Positions 6,381 to 14,773 are shown, counted from the first letter of the stretch. The stretch is 17,556 nucleotides of DNA from Clostridium sp. UBA3947 (GCA_002385545.1 DGDR01000118.1:1-17556); one strand, 5' to 3'. Translations and numbers: made by a program. Notes: generated by a model from the letters alone, not told the origin.

Positions 6381-8741
6381 ATGTATCTGAATATCTTAAA
6401 AAGAGATTTAAAAAGAAAAAAGACAATGAATATTATTTTGCTTCTATTTACTATACTTGCATCTATATTCGTTGCTAGCGGACTTAGCAATGTGGTCACT
6501 ATTATGAATGGTACCGATTATTTTTTGGATAAGGCTGGTATAGGGGATTACGTGGTAATTACTCAGAATGGTAATGGAGGGGTGCTAGATTTATTAAAGG
6601 AATCAAAAAATGTTGAGAATTATAGGATGGAAAATTGCTATTGGGCAACAAAGGATAATATAAAAATTAATAATAGTTCTCTAAAAAATGAAAATAATAC
6701 TTTAGTTATCCAGTCCATTGCTAATAAAGGGATTAGGTATTTTTTACCGGATAATAGTGAGCTTACTGAGATAAATAAAGGGGAGATATATGTACCAGCA
6801 TCATTTTTAGAGAAAAATGCTGTTAAAATCGGTGACAAGCTACAGATTAATTTACAGGATCTTAATGTAGAGGTCACAATAGCTGGGGAGTTTAAGGATG
6901 CCCTATTAGGCTCTGATATGATGAAAAGCACAAGGCTTATCATTAGCGAAGAGGATTATAAGGTATTTGATCAAAACGAGAAAATGAAGCCATACCAAGG
7001 ATGCCTTTATTATATAGACACAAATAACGAAAAGGAGCTTACCTCTGAATTGGCTCAGTTATCCAATATCTTATTTAACAGTGGACGTTCTACCATAAAG
7101 CTTAGCTATGTTATGGAAATGATAGTAGCTATGATTGTGTTGGTATTAAGTATATGCTTGATTATTGTTGCCTTTGTTATTTTAAAATTTGTCATAACCT
7201 TTTCTATAATTGAAGAGTTTCGAGAAATAGGGGTTATGAAGGCTATAGGTATAGGAAATAGAAAAATAAGAAGCTTATACATTATAAAGTATTTCTTTAT
7301 TGCAATTGTGGGGGGGATTATAGGTTTTATTATAAGTATCCCTTTTGGAAGTATGCTAATCAAGTCTGTTTCCCAAAAGATGGTGCTAGGAAATGATAGT
7401 GGAATAATGCTTAATATAATCGGTTCCTTAATAGTTATTGGGCTTATGGTAGGCTTCACCTATTTATGTACAAGTAAAGTGAAAAAATTCTCACCAGTGG
7501 ATGCTATTAGGAATGGAGAAACAGGGGAGAGATATAAGAAAAAGAGCCTGTATTCACTATCTAAGGCCCACACCAACCCTGCTATGTATATGGCAATAAA
7601 CGATGTGTTAAGCTCTCATAAAAGATTTATCACAATAATATTATCCTTTTTCTTGAGCTCCGTCTTTGTATTTGGCCTTGTCCTTGTTGTTGATACTATG
7701 AAAAGTAAAAATCTTATAACGGTATTTGGAAAGGAGTCAGATATATACATTACTGATTCAAAAATAATGAATATAGAGCTGTTGGGACAAGAAGGAAATG
7801 AGAATCTAGAAGAAAAGTATAAAGAAATAGAAAAGGATTTAGCAGACAATGGGATGCCAGGGCAGGTCAGCATGGAGGTATGGTTCAAATACAATTGTTA
7901 TGTGGATTCAAAATTCTATGCTCTGACATTTCAGCAAAATACAAAGAGTAAAGCTTCTGATTATGAATATATAGAAGGCTTTGCCCCTGAAAAAGTAAAT
8001 GAAATAGCAATTACACCTCAGATATCAAATAAGATTGGTGCAAAAATCGGGGATATTATAACCATAGATTTTGGTGTAGAAAAGATGGACTGTATGGTTG
8101 TGGGATACTTTCAATCAATGAATCAAATAGGTGAGGTCATAAGACTGCACGAGGATGCTCCAACTTCTATGGAACATGCAATTGCCATGATGGCTTTTCA
8201 GATTGACTTTGATGACAATCCAAATGAGAAGGAGATAAATAAGCGTATTGAAAGGATTAAAGAATTATATGCTATTGAGGAAGTGTATGATGCTGCAGGT
8301 TATTGCACTAATACTGTGGGCGTAATTGGCACACTAGAGGCGGTAGGTTTGCTACTTTTGATTATAACCTGTATTGTGGTTGTTCTGGTTACTGTTCTTA
8401 TGGAGAGAAGCTTTATATCAGATGAAACAGGCAAGATTGCCTTACTAAAAGCCCTAGGCTTTAAGGATAGGTTTATACTTAAATGGCATATATATAGATT
8501 TATGCTGGTGGGAATCCTGGCAGAAATTTTAGCAGTAGCTCTGACAGTGCCTATCACTAAATTATGGTGTGATCCCATATGGAGAATGATGGGAGCGTTA
8601 AAGATTAAGTATTGCTTTAATCCGCTATGCTTATTAGTTATCTATCCAGGGATTATCTTGATTATTACCTTTGCCGCAGTAACCATAACTGCTCTTTACA
8701 CAAAGAAAATAAGTAGCAGGGATATGGGAAATATTGAATAA
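6381..8741 (+). CDS. FtsX-type ABC transporter permease
   Basis: Integral membrane subunit of an ABC system, 786 residues, complete. Predicted membrane helices lie at about 17-38, 245-275, 300-325, 343-363, 415-437, 650-675, 703-726 and 750-773: two repeats, each one helix, a large outside domain (about 39-244 and 438-649) and three helices. Both repeats hold the cytoplasmic coupling helix typical of FtsX/MacB permeases (EEFREIGVMKAIG at 278-290; ETGKIALLKALG at 682-693). This 4+4 layout differs from the 10-helix BceB family. GGGGG lies six bases before the ATG. It directly precedes its ATPase. Such transporters in Firmicutes often move or resist antimicrobial peptides, or act on lipids and lipoproteins; the substrate cannot be told here. 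Control by the adjacent two-component system is inferred from position. Confidence 0.9.
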   Translation: MYLNILKRDLKRKKTMNIILLLFTILASIFVASGLSNVVTIMNGTDYFLDKAGIGDYVVITQNGNGGVLDLLKESKNVENYRMENCYWATKDNIKINNSSLKNENNTLVIQSIANKGIRYFLPDNSELTEINKGEIYVPASFLEKNAVKIGDKLQINLQDLNVEVTIAGEFKDALLGSDMMKSTRLIISEEDYKVFDQNEKMKPYQGCLYYIDTNNEKELTSELAQLSNILFNSGRSTIKLSYVMEMIVAMIVLVLSICLIIVAFVILKFVITFSIIEEFREIGVMKAIGIGNRKIRSLYIIKYFFIAIVGGIIGFIISIPFGSMLIKSVSQKMVLGNDSGIMLNIIGSLIVIGLMVGFTYLCTSKVKKFSPVDAIRNGETGERYKKKSLYSLSKAHTNPAMYMAINDVLSSHKRFITIILSFFLSSVFVFGLVLVVDTMKSKNLITVFGKESDIYITDSKIMNIELLGQEGNENLEEKYKEIEKDLADNGMPGQVSMEVWFKYNCYVDSKFYALTFQQNTKSKASDYEYIEGFAPEKVNEIAITPQISNKIGAKIGDIITIDFGVEKMDCMVVGYFQSMNQIGEVIRLHEDAPTSMEHAIAMMAFQIDFDDNPNEKEINKRIERIKELYAIEEVYDAAGYCTNTVGVIGTLEAVGLLLLIITCIVVVLVTVLMERSFISDETGKIALLKALGFKDRFILKWHIYRFMLVGILAEILAVALTVPITKLWCDPIWRMMGALKIKYCFNPLCLLVIYPGIILIITFAAVTITALYTKKISSRDMGNIE

Positions 8742-8743
8742 AT

Positions 8744-8750
8744 AGGGGGA
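8744..8750 (+). promoter_or_regulatory. Ribosome binding site that sets the ABC ATPase start
   Basis: The run of Gs here directly abuts the first in-frame ATG (8750) but lies five or six bases from the second ATG (8756). Spacing therefore favours 8756. Confidence 0.65.
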
Positions 8751-8755
8751 TGAAT

Positions 8756-9520
8756 ATGGCAAATATATTAGAAGTTAAGGATTTATGTAAAACTTATGTA
8801 GTAAATAAAAGACAGAATAATGTTCTAAAAAATGTGAGCTTTGAGATAGAGGCTGGAGATATGGTAGCTATCATGGGACCTTCTGGCTCTGGAAAATCTA
8901 CCTTGTTATATACTGTGTCGGGGATGGATACCCCTACCAGTGGAAGAGTTTTATTCGATGGTCGAGATTTAACAAGTCTTAAAGCAAATGAATTAGCCTC
9001 TGTGAGACTAAATGATATGGGCTTTATATTCCAACAGATGTATATGGTTAAAAATCTTACTATATTAGATAATATACTTCTGCCTGCTATGGAAGGTAAA
9101 AAGGAAAATGAAAGTAGAAAAGACAAGGTTAATAGAGCCAAGGAACTTATGAGGAAATTATCAATCATAGATATAGCAGATAATGATATAAATGAGGTTT
9201 CAGGAGGACAATTACAAAGAGCCTGTATATGCAGAAGCATGATTAATAAACCTAAGCTGTTATTTGCAGATGAGCCTACAGGAGCTTTAAATAGAGCAGC
9301 CTCTGCTGAGGTGATGGATGAGCTAGTTAAGCTAAATCAGGAAGGAACTACTATAATGATGGTTACTCATGATGCTAAGGTTGCAGCAAAATGTAAAAGA
9401 GTATTATATTTTGTAGATGGTAATATAAAGGGAGAATATGTTGCACCAGTTGATGAAGAACTTAGCTTAGCAGATAAAGAAAGAAGACTGAATAACTGGC
9501 TTATGGACCTGGGATGGTAA
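8756..9520 (+). CDS. ABC transporter ATP-binding protein
   Basis: Cytoplasmic ATPase partner of the FtsX-type permease, MacB/LolD-like subclass, 254 residues from the chosen ATG. Walker A GPSGSGKST (41-49), Q-loop IFQQ (about 91-94), signature VSGGQLQR (148-155), Walker B LLFADEP with catalytic E173, and switch H205 are all intact, so it should hydrolyse ATP. After the nucleotide-binding domain comes a C-terminal extension of about 30 residues, charged and ending NNWLMDLGW, which may contact the permease. It starts 14 bases after the permease stop and is followed by a strong terminator, ending the transporter unit. Confidence 0.94.
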   Translation: MANILEVKDLCKTYVVNKRQNNVLKNVSFEIEAGDMVAIMGPSGSGKSTLLYTVSGMDTPTSGRVLFDGRDLTSLKANELASVRLNDMGFIFQQMYMVKNLTILDNILLPAMEGKKENESRKDKVNRAKELMRKLSIIDIADNDINEVSGGQLQRACICRSMINKPKLLFADEPTGALNRAASAEVMDELVKLNQEGTTIMMVTHDAKVAAKCKRVLYFVDGNIKGEYVAPVDEELSLADKERRLNNWLMDLGW

Positions 9521-9538
9521 ACATTATAAATACTTTTC

Positions 9539-9566
9539 ACTGATGGTGGTAGGCCATCAGTTTTTT
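9539..9566 (+). terminator. Rho-independent terminator after the ABC transporter
   Basis: A perfect 8-bp stem, ACTGATGG (9539-9546) with CCATCAGT (9554-9561), a 7-base loop, then six Ts. Confidence 0.88.
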
Positions 9567-9656
9567 ATTTTATGTAATAAAGAAGAGGGAAATTACGGAT
9601 AATATATACAAGGTATCATAATTTTAATCTAGTCGTAAGGTGATATATCAATCTTT

Positions 9657-9665
9657 TGCTATAAT
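9657..9665 (+). promoter_or_regulatory. Extended -10 promoter of the VanW gene pair
   Basis: TGCTATAAT is a perfect extended -10 (TGnTATAAT). There is no good -35; instead a perfect 10-base palindrome TGATATATCA (9641-9650) covers part of that region and could be a regulator site. The start of transcription would be near 9672, about 35 bases before the ATG. Confidence 0.6.
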
Positions 9666-9706
9666 GCCTGTATAAAATTCAAAATTAATATATAGGTGGT
9701 GACAAA

Positions 9707-11038
9707 ATGAAAAAAGGAAGACGTATAGTTGGATTTTTAGCACTATTTATTTTTCTTATCACATTAGCTTTAGGGGTTATTTATTATTATGTAAAGTCTT
9801 GGGATAATAAAATATATCCTAACATCTATGTGGAAAATATTGATGTTTCAGGATTGTCACTAGATGAAGCACAGGACTTATTAATAAGTAATTATAATAA
9901 CTTTTCCTCAGAAAAAATTACAGCAGTATATGATAATCAAGAGTATCCCATTACCTTTAAGGATATGAATATTCAGATAGATGTAAAAAAGACTGTTAAT
10001 AAGGCTTTTAAATATGGAAAGGATAAGAATCTTATAAATAAATACATTGAGCTAATAAGTAAGAAAAAGAAGGAATATAATTTAGAATTTACATATGATC
10101 AAAATGCAGTGAGAGAATTTGTTCAAAAAGTAAAAAAGGCTGTGGATAGACCACCTAAAAATGCTACCATTAGAATTGAAAATGATACTCCTGTTGTTGT
10201 AAAGGAAGAGGAGGGTAGGACCGTTGATGCAGATCTTCTTTATAAGGATATTATAGACAAGATAAATAAATATGGAATTGGTGAAAAGAAGGTTGTTATC
10301 ACAGTTAAAAATGAAGAGCCTACAATAAAGGCAGAAGCTTTGAAAGATGTGAACTATAAGGTTTCTAGTGCCACTACTTATTTTTCAACAGAAACTAAAG
10401 GAAGGGCAGATAATATAGCCTTGGCAGCAAGTAAATTAAATGGTAAAATCATAATGCCAGGTGAGGTGTTTAGTTTTAATAAGGAAACTGGAGAAAGAAC
10501 CTTAGCTAATGGGTTTAAGGGAGCTCCAGTTATAGTTAATAGTAGGCTTGTTGATGGAGTGGCTGGAGGGGTTTGTCAGGTTTCTACTACCTTGTATAAT
10601 GCAGTTATAAAGCTAGGTATTAAGTCAATTAGTAGAAGGAATCATTCTTTAGCGCCGGCCTATATTGAACCAGGATTTGATGCCACAGTTTCCGAAAGCA
10701 TAGATTATAAATTTAAAAACACTTCAAAGTATCCTTTATATCTTGAAAGTATAGCAGGTAAAGGAAAAATCACATTTAATATATATTCCAATAAATCTCT
10801 TACAGAAATCCAATATAAGCTTTATACAGAGATTTTAGAGGTAGAAGAACCTAAAATATACTACAATACCGTAGATTCTTTACCTAGCGGTGCAATAAAA
10901 AAAGTTCAAGCGCCTGTAAAGGGGTATAAAGTTAAGGTATATCTTATAGGTTATAAAAATGGCAAGGAGATCTCACGAGAACTAATATCTAAGGATAATT
11001 ATGAAAAGGTTGATGGAATTTACAATATTGGCTTGTAA
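9707..11038 (+). CDS. VanW-domain wall protein, candidate L,D-transpeptidase (first copy)
   Basis: Membrane-anchored exported protein of 443 residues. One N-terminal helix (about 7-29) is followed by two PG_binding_4-like repeats (about 40-115 and 125-205), the VanW domain (about 220-350) and a G5-like tail (about 385-443). The VanW core has the invariant segment GGVCQVSTTLYNA with C290, plus H313 and D325 conserved with the second copy, a plausible Cys-based active site. VanW domains in Clostridioides difficile have been reported as L,D-transpeptidases making 3-3 peptidoglycan cross-links; applying that here is inference. The VanW name comes from some vancomycin-resistance clusters, but no other van genes are present. 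AGGTGGTGA precedes the start. The next gene is a paralogue with the same layout. Confidence 0.85.
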   Translation: MKKGRRIVGFLALFIFLITLALGVIYYYVKSWDNKIYPNIYVENIDVSGLSLDEAQDLLISNYNNFSSEKITAVYDNQEYPITFKDMNIQIDVKKTVNKAFKYGKDKNLINKYIELISKKKKEYNLEFTYDQNAVREFVQKVKKAVDRPPKNATIRIENDTPVVVKEEEGRTVDADLLYKDIIDKINKYGIGEKKVVITVKNEEPTIKAEALKDVNYKVSSATTYFSTETKGRADNIALAASKLNGKIIMPGEVFSFNKETGERTLANGFKGAPVIVNSRLVDGVAGGVCQVSTTLYNAVIKLGIKSISRRNHSLAPAYIEPGFDATVSESIDYKFKNTSKYPLYLESIAGKGKITFNIYSNKSLTEIQYKLYTEILEVEEPKIYYNTVDSLPSGAIKKVQAPVKGYKVKVYLIGYKNGKEISRELISKDNYEKVDGIYNIGL

Positions 11039-11100
11039 ATTCTTGGACGAATCTTTTTTTATATCGTATATAGTTTTGGTGAGATTAGGATGTGGGCGAG

Positions 11101-11105
11101 AGGAG
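11101..11105 (+). promoter_or_regulatory. Ribosome binding site that sets the start of the second VanW gene
   Basis: AGGAG lies seven bases before the ATG at 11113. The longer frame from a GTG at 11092 has no comparable site at a usual distance. Confidence 0.7.
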
Positions 11106-11112
11106 AAAATGT

Positions 11113-12486
11113 ATGGAGAAGAAGAAAAAAATTAAACTCATTATAATACTATCCGTAATTGCGGTACTTATCATGGCTGGAAGTGCCGCATATACAGGAT
11201 ACGTATATGGAAAAGCTGCTAATTGGGACAATCTTATTTATCCCAATGTCACAGTGAGAGATTTAAATATTGGTGGAAAAACAAAAGAGCAAGCTAAGGC
11301 ACTACTAAAAGAAAAATTCCAAGATTCACTAGACCAGAAGAAAATAAATATAAAATATCAAGATAAGACCTATACCATAGAATATACTAAACTAAATGCC
11401 CGTTACGATATAGACAAGGTTCTAGAGGAAGCTTTTAACTATGGTAAGGATGGATCTATCTTTAAGAAAAATAAGCTTATCAAAAATGGGACAGGCATTA
11501 ATCTGGACTTGGAATTTGATTACGATGAAAAGCATATTGCAGATGTTATAGCTACAATGGAGCAGGATATAAATAAAGAACCGATAAATGGTAAGCTAGA
11601 AATGATATCTAGTGGAAAGTTTAATGTTATTGCTGATAAAAAAGGGTACAAGCTTCAATCGGACCAGCTAAAAAACACTATAATAAATAATATAAATGAT
11701 CAGGTTGATGCTGAAATAACTATAAATGCTCCAGTGGAGACACTCACTGCAAAGATAACAGCAGAGGAACTGGATAAGGTTGATAGCTTAATATCTTCCT
11801 TTTCCACCAGTTTTACAACATCAGCTGCTGGGAGAATTAATAACATTGAATTAGCTACCAAAGCAATTAACGGTCTTTTGCTAATGCCAGGAGACACCTT
11901 TAGCTTTAATGAGGTGGTTGGAGAGAGAACCAAGGAAAGAGGCTATAAAGAAGCAGGTGTTATAATTAATAACAGAATAGAATCTGGATTAGGTGGAGGC
12001 ATATGTCAAGTATCCTCAACCCTATATAATGCTATATTAAAATCTAACATAAACTCTACAGAAAGGTACCCTCATTCTCTTCCTTCTTCCTATGTGGATT
12101 TAGGTAGGGATGCAACAGTAGACTGGGGCAACTTAGATTACAAGTTTACAAACACCTTAGAGTATCCAATTTATATTGAGGGCTATACTAAAAATAAGGT
12201 ATTATATTTTAATATATATTCTAATAAATCACTTACAAACAGAAGATATGAGATAGTTAACCATGTGTATGAAACGGTAAAGGCTACAACGAAAACTGTC
12301 CAGGATTCAACCATGCCAGCAGGATCAAAAAAAATTGTGCAGCAGGCTCAAACTGGATATAAGGTTAAGGTTTATAGAAATACTTACGATGAGAACAATA
12401 AGCTGATAAAACAAGAGTTGATTTCTGATGATTATTACAAACCTGTACAAGGCATAGTAAAGGTTGGAACTAAAAAAAGTAATTAA
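11113..12486 (+). CDS. VanW-domain wall protein, candidate L,D-transpeptidase (second copy)
   Basis: Paralogue of the preceding gene, 457 residues from the chosen ATG, with the same order of parts: membrane helix (about 8-33), two PG_binding_4-like repeats (about 45-120 and 130-210), VanW domain (about 225-358) and G5-like tail (about 395-457). The core segment reads GGGICQVSSTLYNA with C298; H321 and D333 match H313 and D325 of the first copy. The copies share segments such as MPG-FSFN, GERT and IYSNKSLT but differ widely elsewhere, so the duplication is old and the two may differ in substrate or timing. The 74-base gap contains a T run but no convincing hairpin, so they are probably co-transcribed. 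A strong terminator follows. Activity as a peptidoglycan cross-linker is inferred. Confidence 0.85.
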   Translation: MEKKKKIKLIIILSVIAVLIMAGSAAYTGYVYGKAANWDNLIYPNVTVRDLNIGGKTKEQAKALLKEKFQDSLDQKKINIKYQDKTYTIEYTKLNARYDIDKVLEEAFNYGKDGSIFKKNKLIKNGTGINLDLEFDYDEKHIADVIATMEQDINKEPINGKLEMISSGKFNVIADKKGYKLQSDQLKNTIINNINDQVDAEITINAPVETLTAKITAEELDKVDSLISSFSTSFTTSAAGRINNIELATKAINGLLLMPGDTFSFNEVVGERTKERGYKEAGVIINNRIESGLGGGICQVSSTLYNAILKSNINSTERYPHSLPSSYVDLGRDATVDWGNLDYKFTNTLEYPIYIEGYTKNKVLYFNIYSNKSLTNRRYEIVNHVYETVKATTKTVQDSTMPAGSKKIVQQAQTGYKVKVYRNTYDENNKLIKQELISDDYYKPVQGIVKVGTKKSN

Positions 12487-12490
12487 GAGC

Positions 12491-12524
12491 AAACAGGCAA
12501 TCCTATGAGATTGTCTGTTTTTTT
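12491..12524 (+). terminator. Rho-independent terminator after the VanW pair
   Basis: A 12-bp stem, AAACAGGCAATC (12491-12502) with GATTGTCTGTTT (12509-12520), containing one G-U pair, a 6-base loop and a run of seven Ts (12518-12524). Confidence 0.92.
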
Positions 12525-12627
12525 ACTCTGTAGGGAATTATATTTTATAAATGTCCATGATTAAAACTTATAGCTTATGGTTCAAAATACATAATATGAT
12601 AAAAATATATAAGAAAAAGGAAAAATA

Positions 12628-12636
12628 TGATATAAT
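12628..12636 (+). promoter_or_regulatory. Extended -10 promoter of the moxR operon
   Basis: TGATATAAT is a perfect extended -10 without a recognisable -35. The 9-base word AATATGATA occurs at 12593-12601 and again at 12624-12632, the second overlapping this promoter. Apart from this and the terminator, I see nothing else in the 190-base gap. The ribosome site AAAGGAG (12662-12668) follows. Confidence 0.55.
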
Positions 12637-12678
12637 AATAGAAGTGTTTTGTAATTTGGACAAAGGAGAGAGAATTTT

Positions 12679-13620
12679 ATGAAGGATACAAAAGTAATTA
12701 TTCAAGAAATTTTATCTAATGTTGAAAAGGTAATCATAGGTAAGAGAGAACCTATTTTGGATATAATGAAAGGAATTATAGCTGGAGGCCATATACTCAT
12801 AGAAGATGTACCAGGAGTAGGAAAGACAACATTAGTTAAGGCTTTAGCTAAATCCTTAAACCTAACATATAGTAGAATTCAATTTACTCCAGACTTGTTA
12901 CCATCAGACATAACAGGTATATCAATATTTAATCAAAAGGAGATGCAATTTGAGTTTAGAAAAGGACCTATTTTTGCTAACATAGTATTAGCAGACGAAA
13001 TAAACAGAACTGCTCCTAAAACTCAGTCAGCCTTGCTGGAGGTTATGGAGGAAAATCAGGTTTCAGAAAGTGTACATACTTATAAATTAGACCAGCCTTT
13101 TTTTGTTTTAGCTACTCAAAATCCAATAGAATATGAAGGAACCTATACTTTGCCAGAGGCGCAGCTAGACAGATTTATGATAAAAGTAACCATAGGTTAT
13201 CCAGATAAGGCTTCAGAGGTTCAGATCTTGGATTTGTATAAGGAGAGAAAGCCTTTGGAGGAACTAGAACCTATAGCAGATGCTCAGGATATTATTGACT
13301 TACAAAGGGCTTGTAGAGAGGTAACAGTGGTTCCGGAAATTAATCAATACATAGTTAATTTAGCAGAAGCCACTAGAAACTCTAGACTGTTAAACTTAGG
13401 TATGAGTACTAGAGCAGCCTTGTCCCTTCAAAAAATTGCCCAGGCCTCTGCCCTAATTAACGGAAGAAATTATGTTATTCCTGATGATGTAAAAAACAAT
13501 GTTGCCTTGGTTCTTTCACATAGATTAACACTTTCCTCAGAAGCTAGAGCAAATAATTTTACCATTGAAAAAATAATCGACAACCTACTACAGTACGTTC
13601 CTGCCCCAAAGGTGAACTGA
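12679..13620 (+). CDS. MoxR-family AAA+ ATPase
   Basis: Cytoplasmic AAA+ ATPase of 313 residues (AAA_3 core about 15-170, lid about 220-305). Walker A is PGVGKTT (45-51), Walker B is IVLADEINR with D106/E107, sensor 1 is N148 in ATQNPIE, and the LPEAQLDRF segment typical of MoxR proteins ends at about 166. All ATPase residues are present. MoxR proteins act as chaperone-like partners, often for proteins with VWA or DUF58 domains encoded next door, and that is the context here: the DUF58 gene starts one base after this stop codon. Its client and the process are not known. The gene leads a three-gene operon. Confidence 0.93.
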   Translation: MKDTKVIIQEILSNVEKVIIGKREPILDIMKGIIAGGHILIEDVPGVGKTTLVKALAKSLNLTYSRIQFTPDLLPSDITGISIFNQKEMQFEFRKGPIFANIVLADEINRTAPKTQSALLEVMEENQVSESVHTYKLDQPFFVLATQNPIEYEGTYTLPEAQLDRFMIKVTIGYPDKASEVQILDLYKERKPLEELEPIADAQDIIDLQRACREVTVVPEINQYIVNLAEATRNSRLLNLGMSTRAALSLQKIAQASALINGRNYVIPDDVKNNVALVLSHRLTLSSEARANNFTIEKIIDNLLQYVPAPKVN

Positions 13621-13621
13621 T

Positions 13622-14773
13622 ATGCTTCGAATTAATATTAAATATATAATAATATTGCTATTCTGTTTTGCCTTAGCTTTTATAGAAGGAGGACCCCTGT
13701 TTTATAGAGTTTTTTATTCAGTGGCGGCAATATTGTTAATTTCTATTATAGTAATTGTTAGCAATCGAAAAAATTTAGTCTTGGATTTGCTGTTTACTAG
13801 TAATAGATATAGCGCTGGAGATAAAATTAGCTTTACCATTGTTTTAAAAAATAAGGGCTGGCTTCCGGTTCCCTATTTGATTGTCAATAATTCTACCTTA
13901 AAAAATTTTAGCCCCAGATATAATGGTGATGCGGTCTACATAGGCAGCAGAAAAACTAAAAATTTGAAATATGAGGTTCGTTTTAAGGTTAGAGGTATAT
14001 ATAATTTCGGCCATACAGAGCTTTGCTTTAGAGATACTGCTTCAATTATTGGAAGCAATAAGATATATGAAAATAAAGTGTTTATTCAGGTTTATCCTAA
14101 GATTGTGAACATTCCAGCAGATTTATTTAAAGGAGTCAATTTGTTTAACAATTATAAAATGCATAGCTCTGGTGTTGAGGAGCCTTATGTTATAAAAGAT
14201 AATAGGAAATATAAAGAGGGAGATAATCTAAATAAGATAAACTGGAAGGTTAGCGCTAAATATAATGAACTCTATGTAAAGAACAATGAAATTTTTATTG
14301 GAGAAGAATTTAATTTTTTCCTAGATATGGACTGTGAAAATTATAAATATGATATAAATGGCATCAGCGAGGAAAAGCTAATAGATTTTTCTGCATCATT
14401 GGTATATTCCTTAATTAAGAAAAGAGTCTTTTCAAATCTCTATATTAATGCTGCAAGTCCTAGAACCTTTCATGTTAGAGATAACAAGGATTTTGCACAG
14501 CTAATGGATTATTTTTTAGTTACTAAGAGCGATAGTAATGAAGCTTTCTCTAACTATATAAAAAGATGTAAGAACACAATTATAACAATGAGCAATGTAG
14601 CCTTTATAACTTCTAGAGTGGATCGTGACTTATATGAATGTGTTTTAGAGCTAGAGTCAAGAAAGAAGAGTATATATATCTTCTATAATCAGGCTCATAA
14701 TGATGATGTAGAAAATATAACTAAGCTCACTAATTTAGGGGTTAAAGTGGTTAACATTAATAAATTTGTATAG
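13622..14773 (+). CDS. DUF58-domain membrane protein
   Basis: A 383-residue protein with two N-terminal membrane helices (about 7-20 and 29-47) and a soluble remainder. The DUF58 core is at about 185-225, recognisable by the RKYKEGDNLNKINWKVSAK pattern; the region before it (about 55-165) looks beta-rich. The C-terminal part could adopt a VWA-like fold as in relatives, but I cannot see a clean metal-binding motif. It starts one base after moxR with AAAGGTGA upstream, so the two are translationally linked. DUF58 proteins nearly always accompany MoxR ATPases; their biochemical role is unproven. Confidence 0.9.
   Translation: MLRINIKYIIILLFCFALAFIEGGPLFYRVFYSVAAILLISIIVIVSNRKNLVLDLLFTSNRYSAGDKISFTIVLKNKGWLPVPYLIVNNSTLKNFSPRYNGDAVYIGSRKTKNLKYEVRFKVRGIYNFGHTELCFRDTASIIGSNKIYENKVFIQVYPKIVNIPADLFKGVNLFNNYKMHSSGVEEPYVIKDNRKYKEGDNLNKINWKVSAKYNELYVKNNEIFIGEEFNFFLDMDCENYKYDINGISEEKLIDFSASLVYSLIKKRVFSNLYINAASPRTFHVRDNKDFAQLMDYFLVTKSDSNEAFSNYIKRCKNTIITMSNVAFITSRVDRDLYECVLELESRKKSIYIFYNQAHNDDVENITKLTNLGVKVVNINKFV

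Noticed and set aside
8794..9240. Long minus-strand open frame opposite the ABC ATPase
   Set aside because: It mirrors a clearly functional gene, has no ribosome site and shows no recognisable protein features.
11041..11062. T run between the two VanW genes as a terminator
   Set aside because: The only adjoining stem is 4 bp (ATTC/GAAT); the genes are more likely co-transcribed.
2565..12486. Vancomycin-resistance cluster, because ddl, a two-component system and vanW-like genes lie close together
   Set aside because: The ligase keeps the D-Ala-type tyrosine, there is no vanH or vanX, and terminators separate the units; VanW proteins are common in sensitive Clostridia.
12570..12597. Sporulation sigma-E-like promoter (ATA, 17 bases, CATAATAT) upstream of moxR
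   Set aside because: Very AT-rich matches are expected by chance and the extended -10 nearer the gene is a better candidate.
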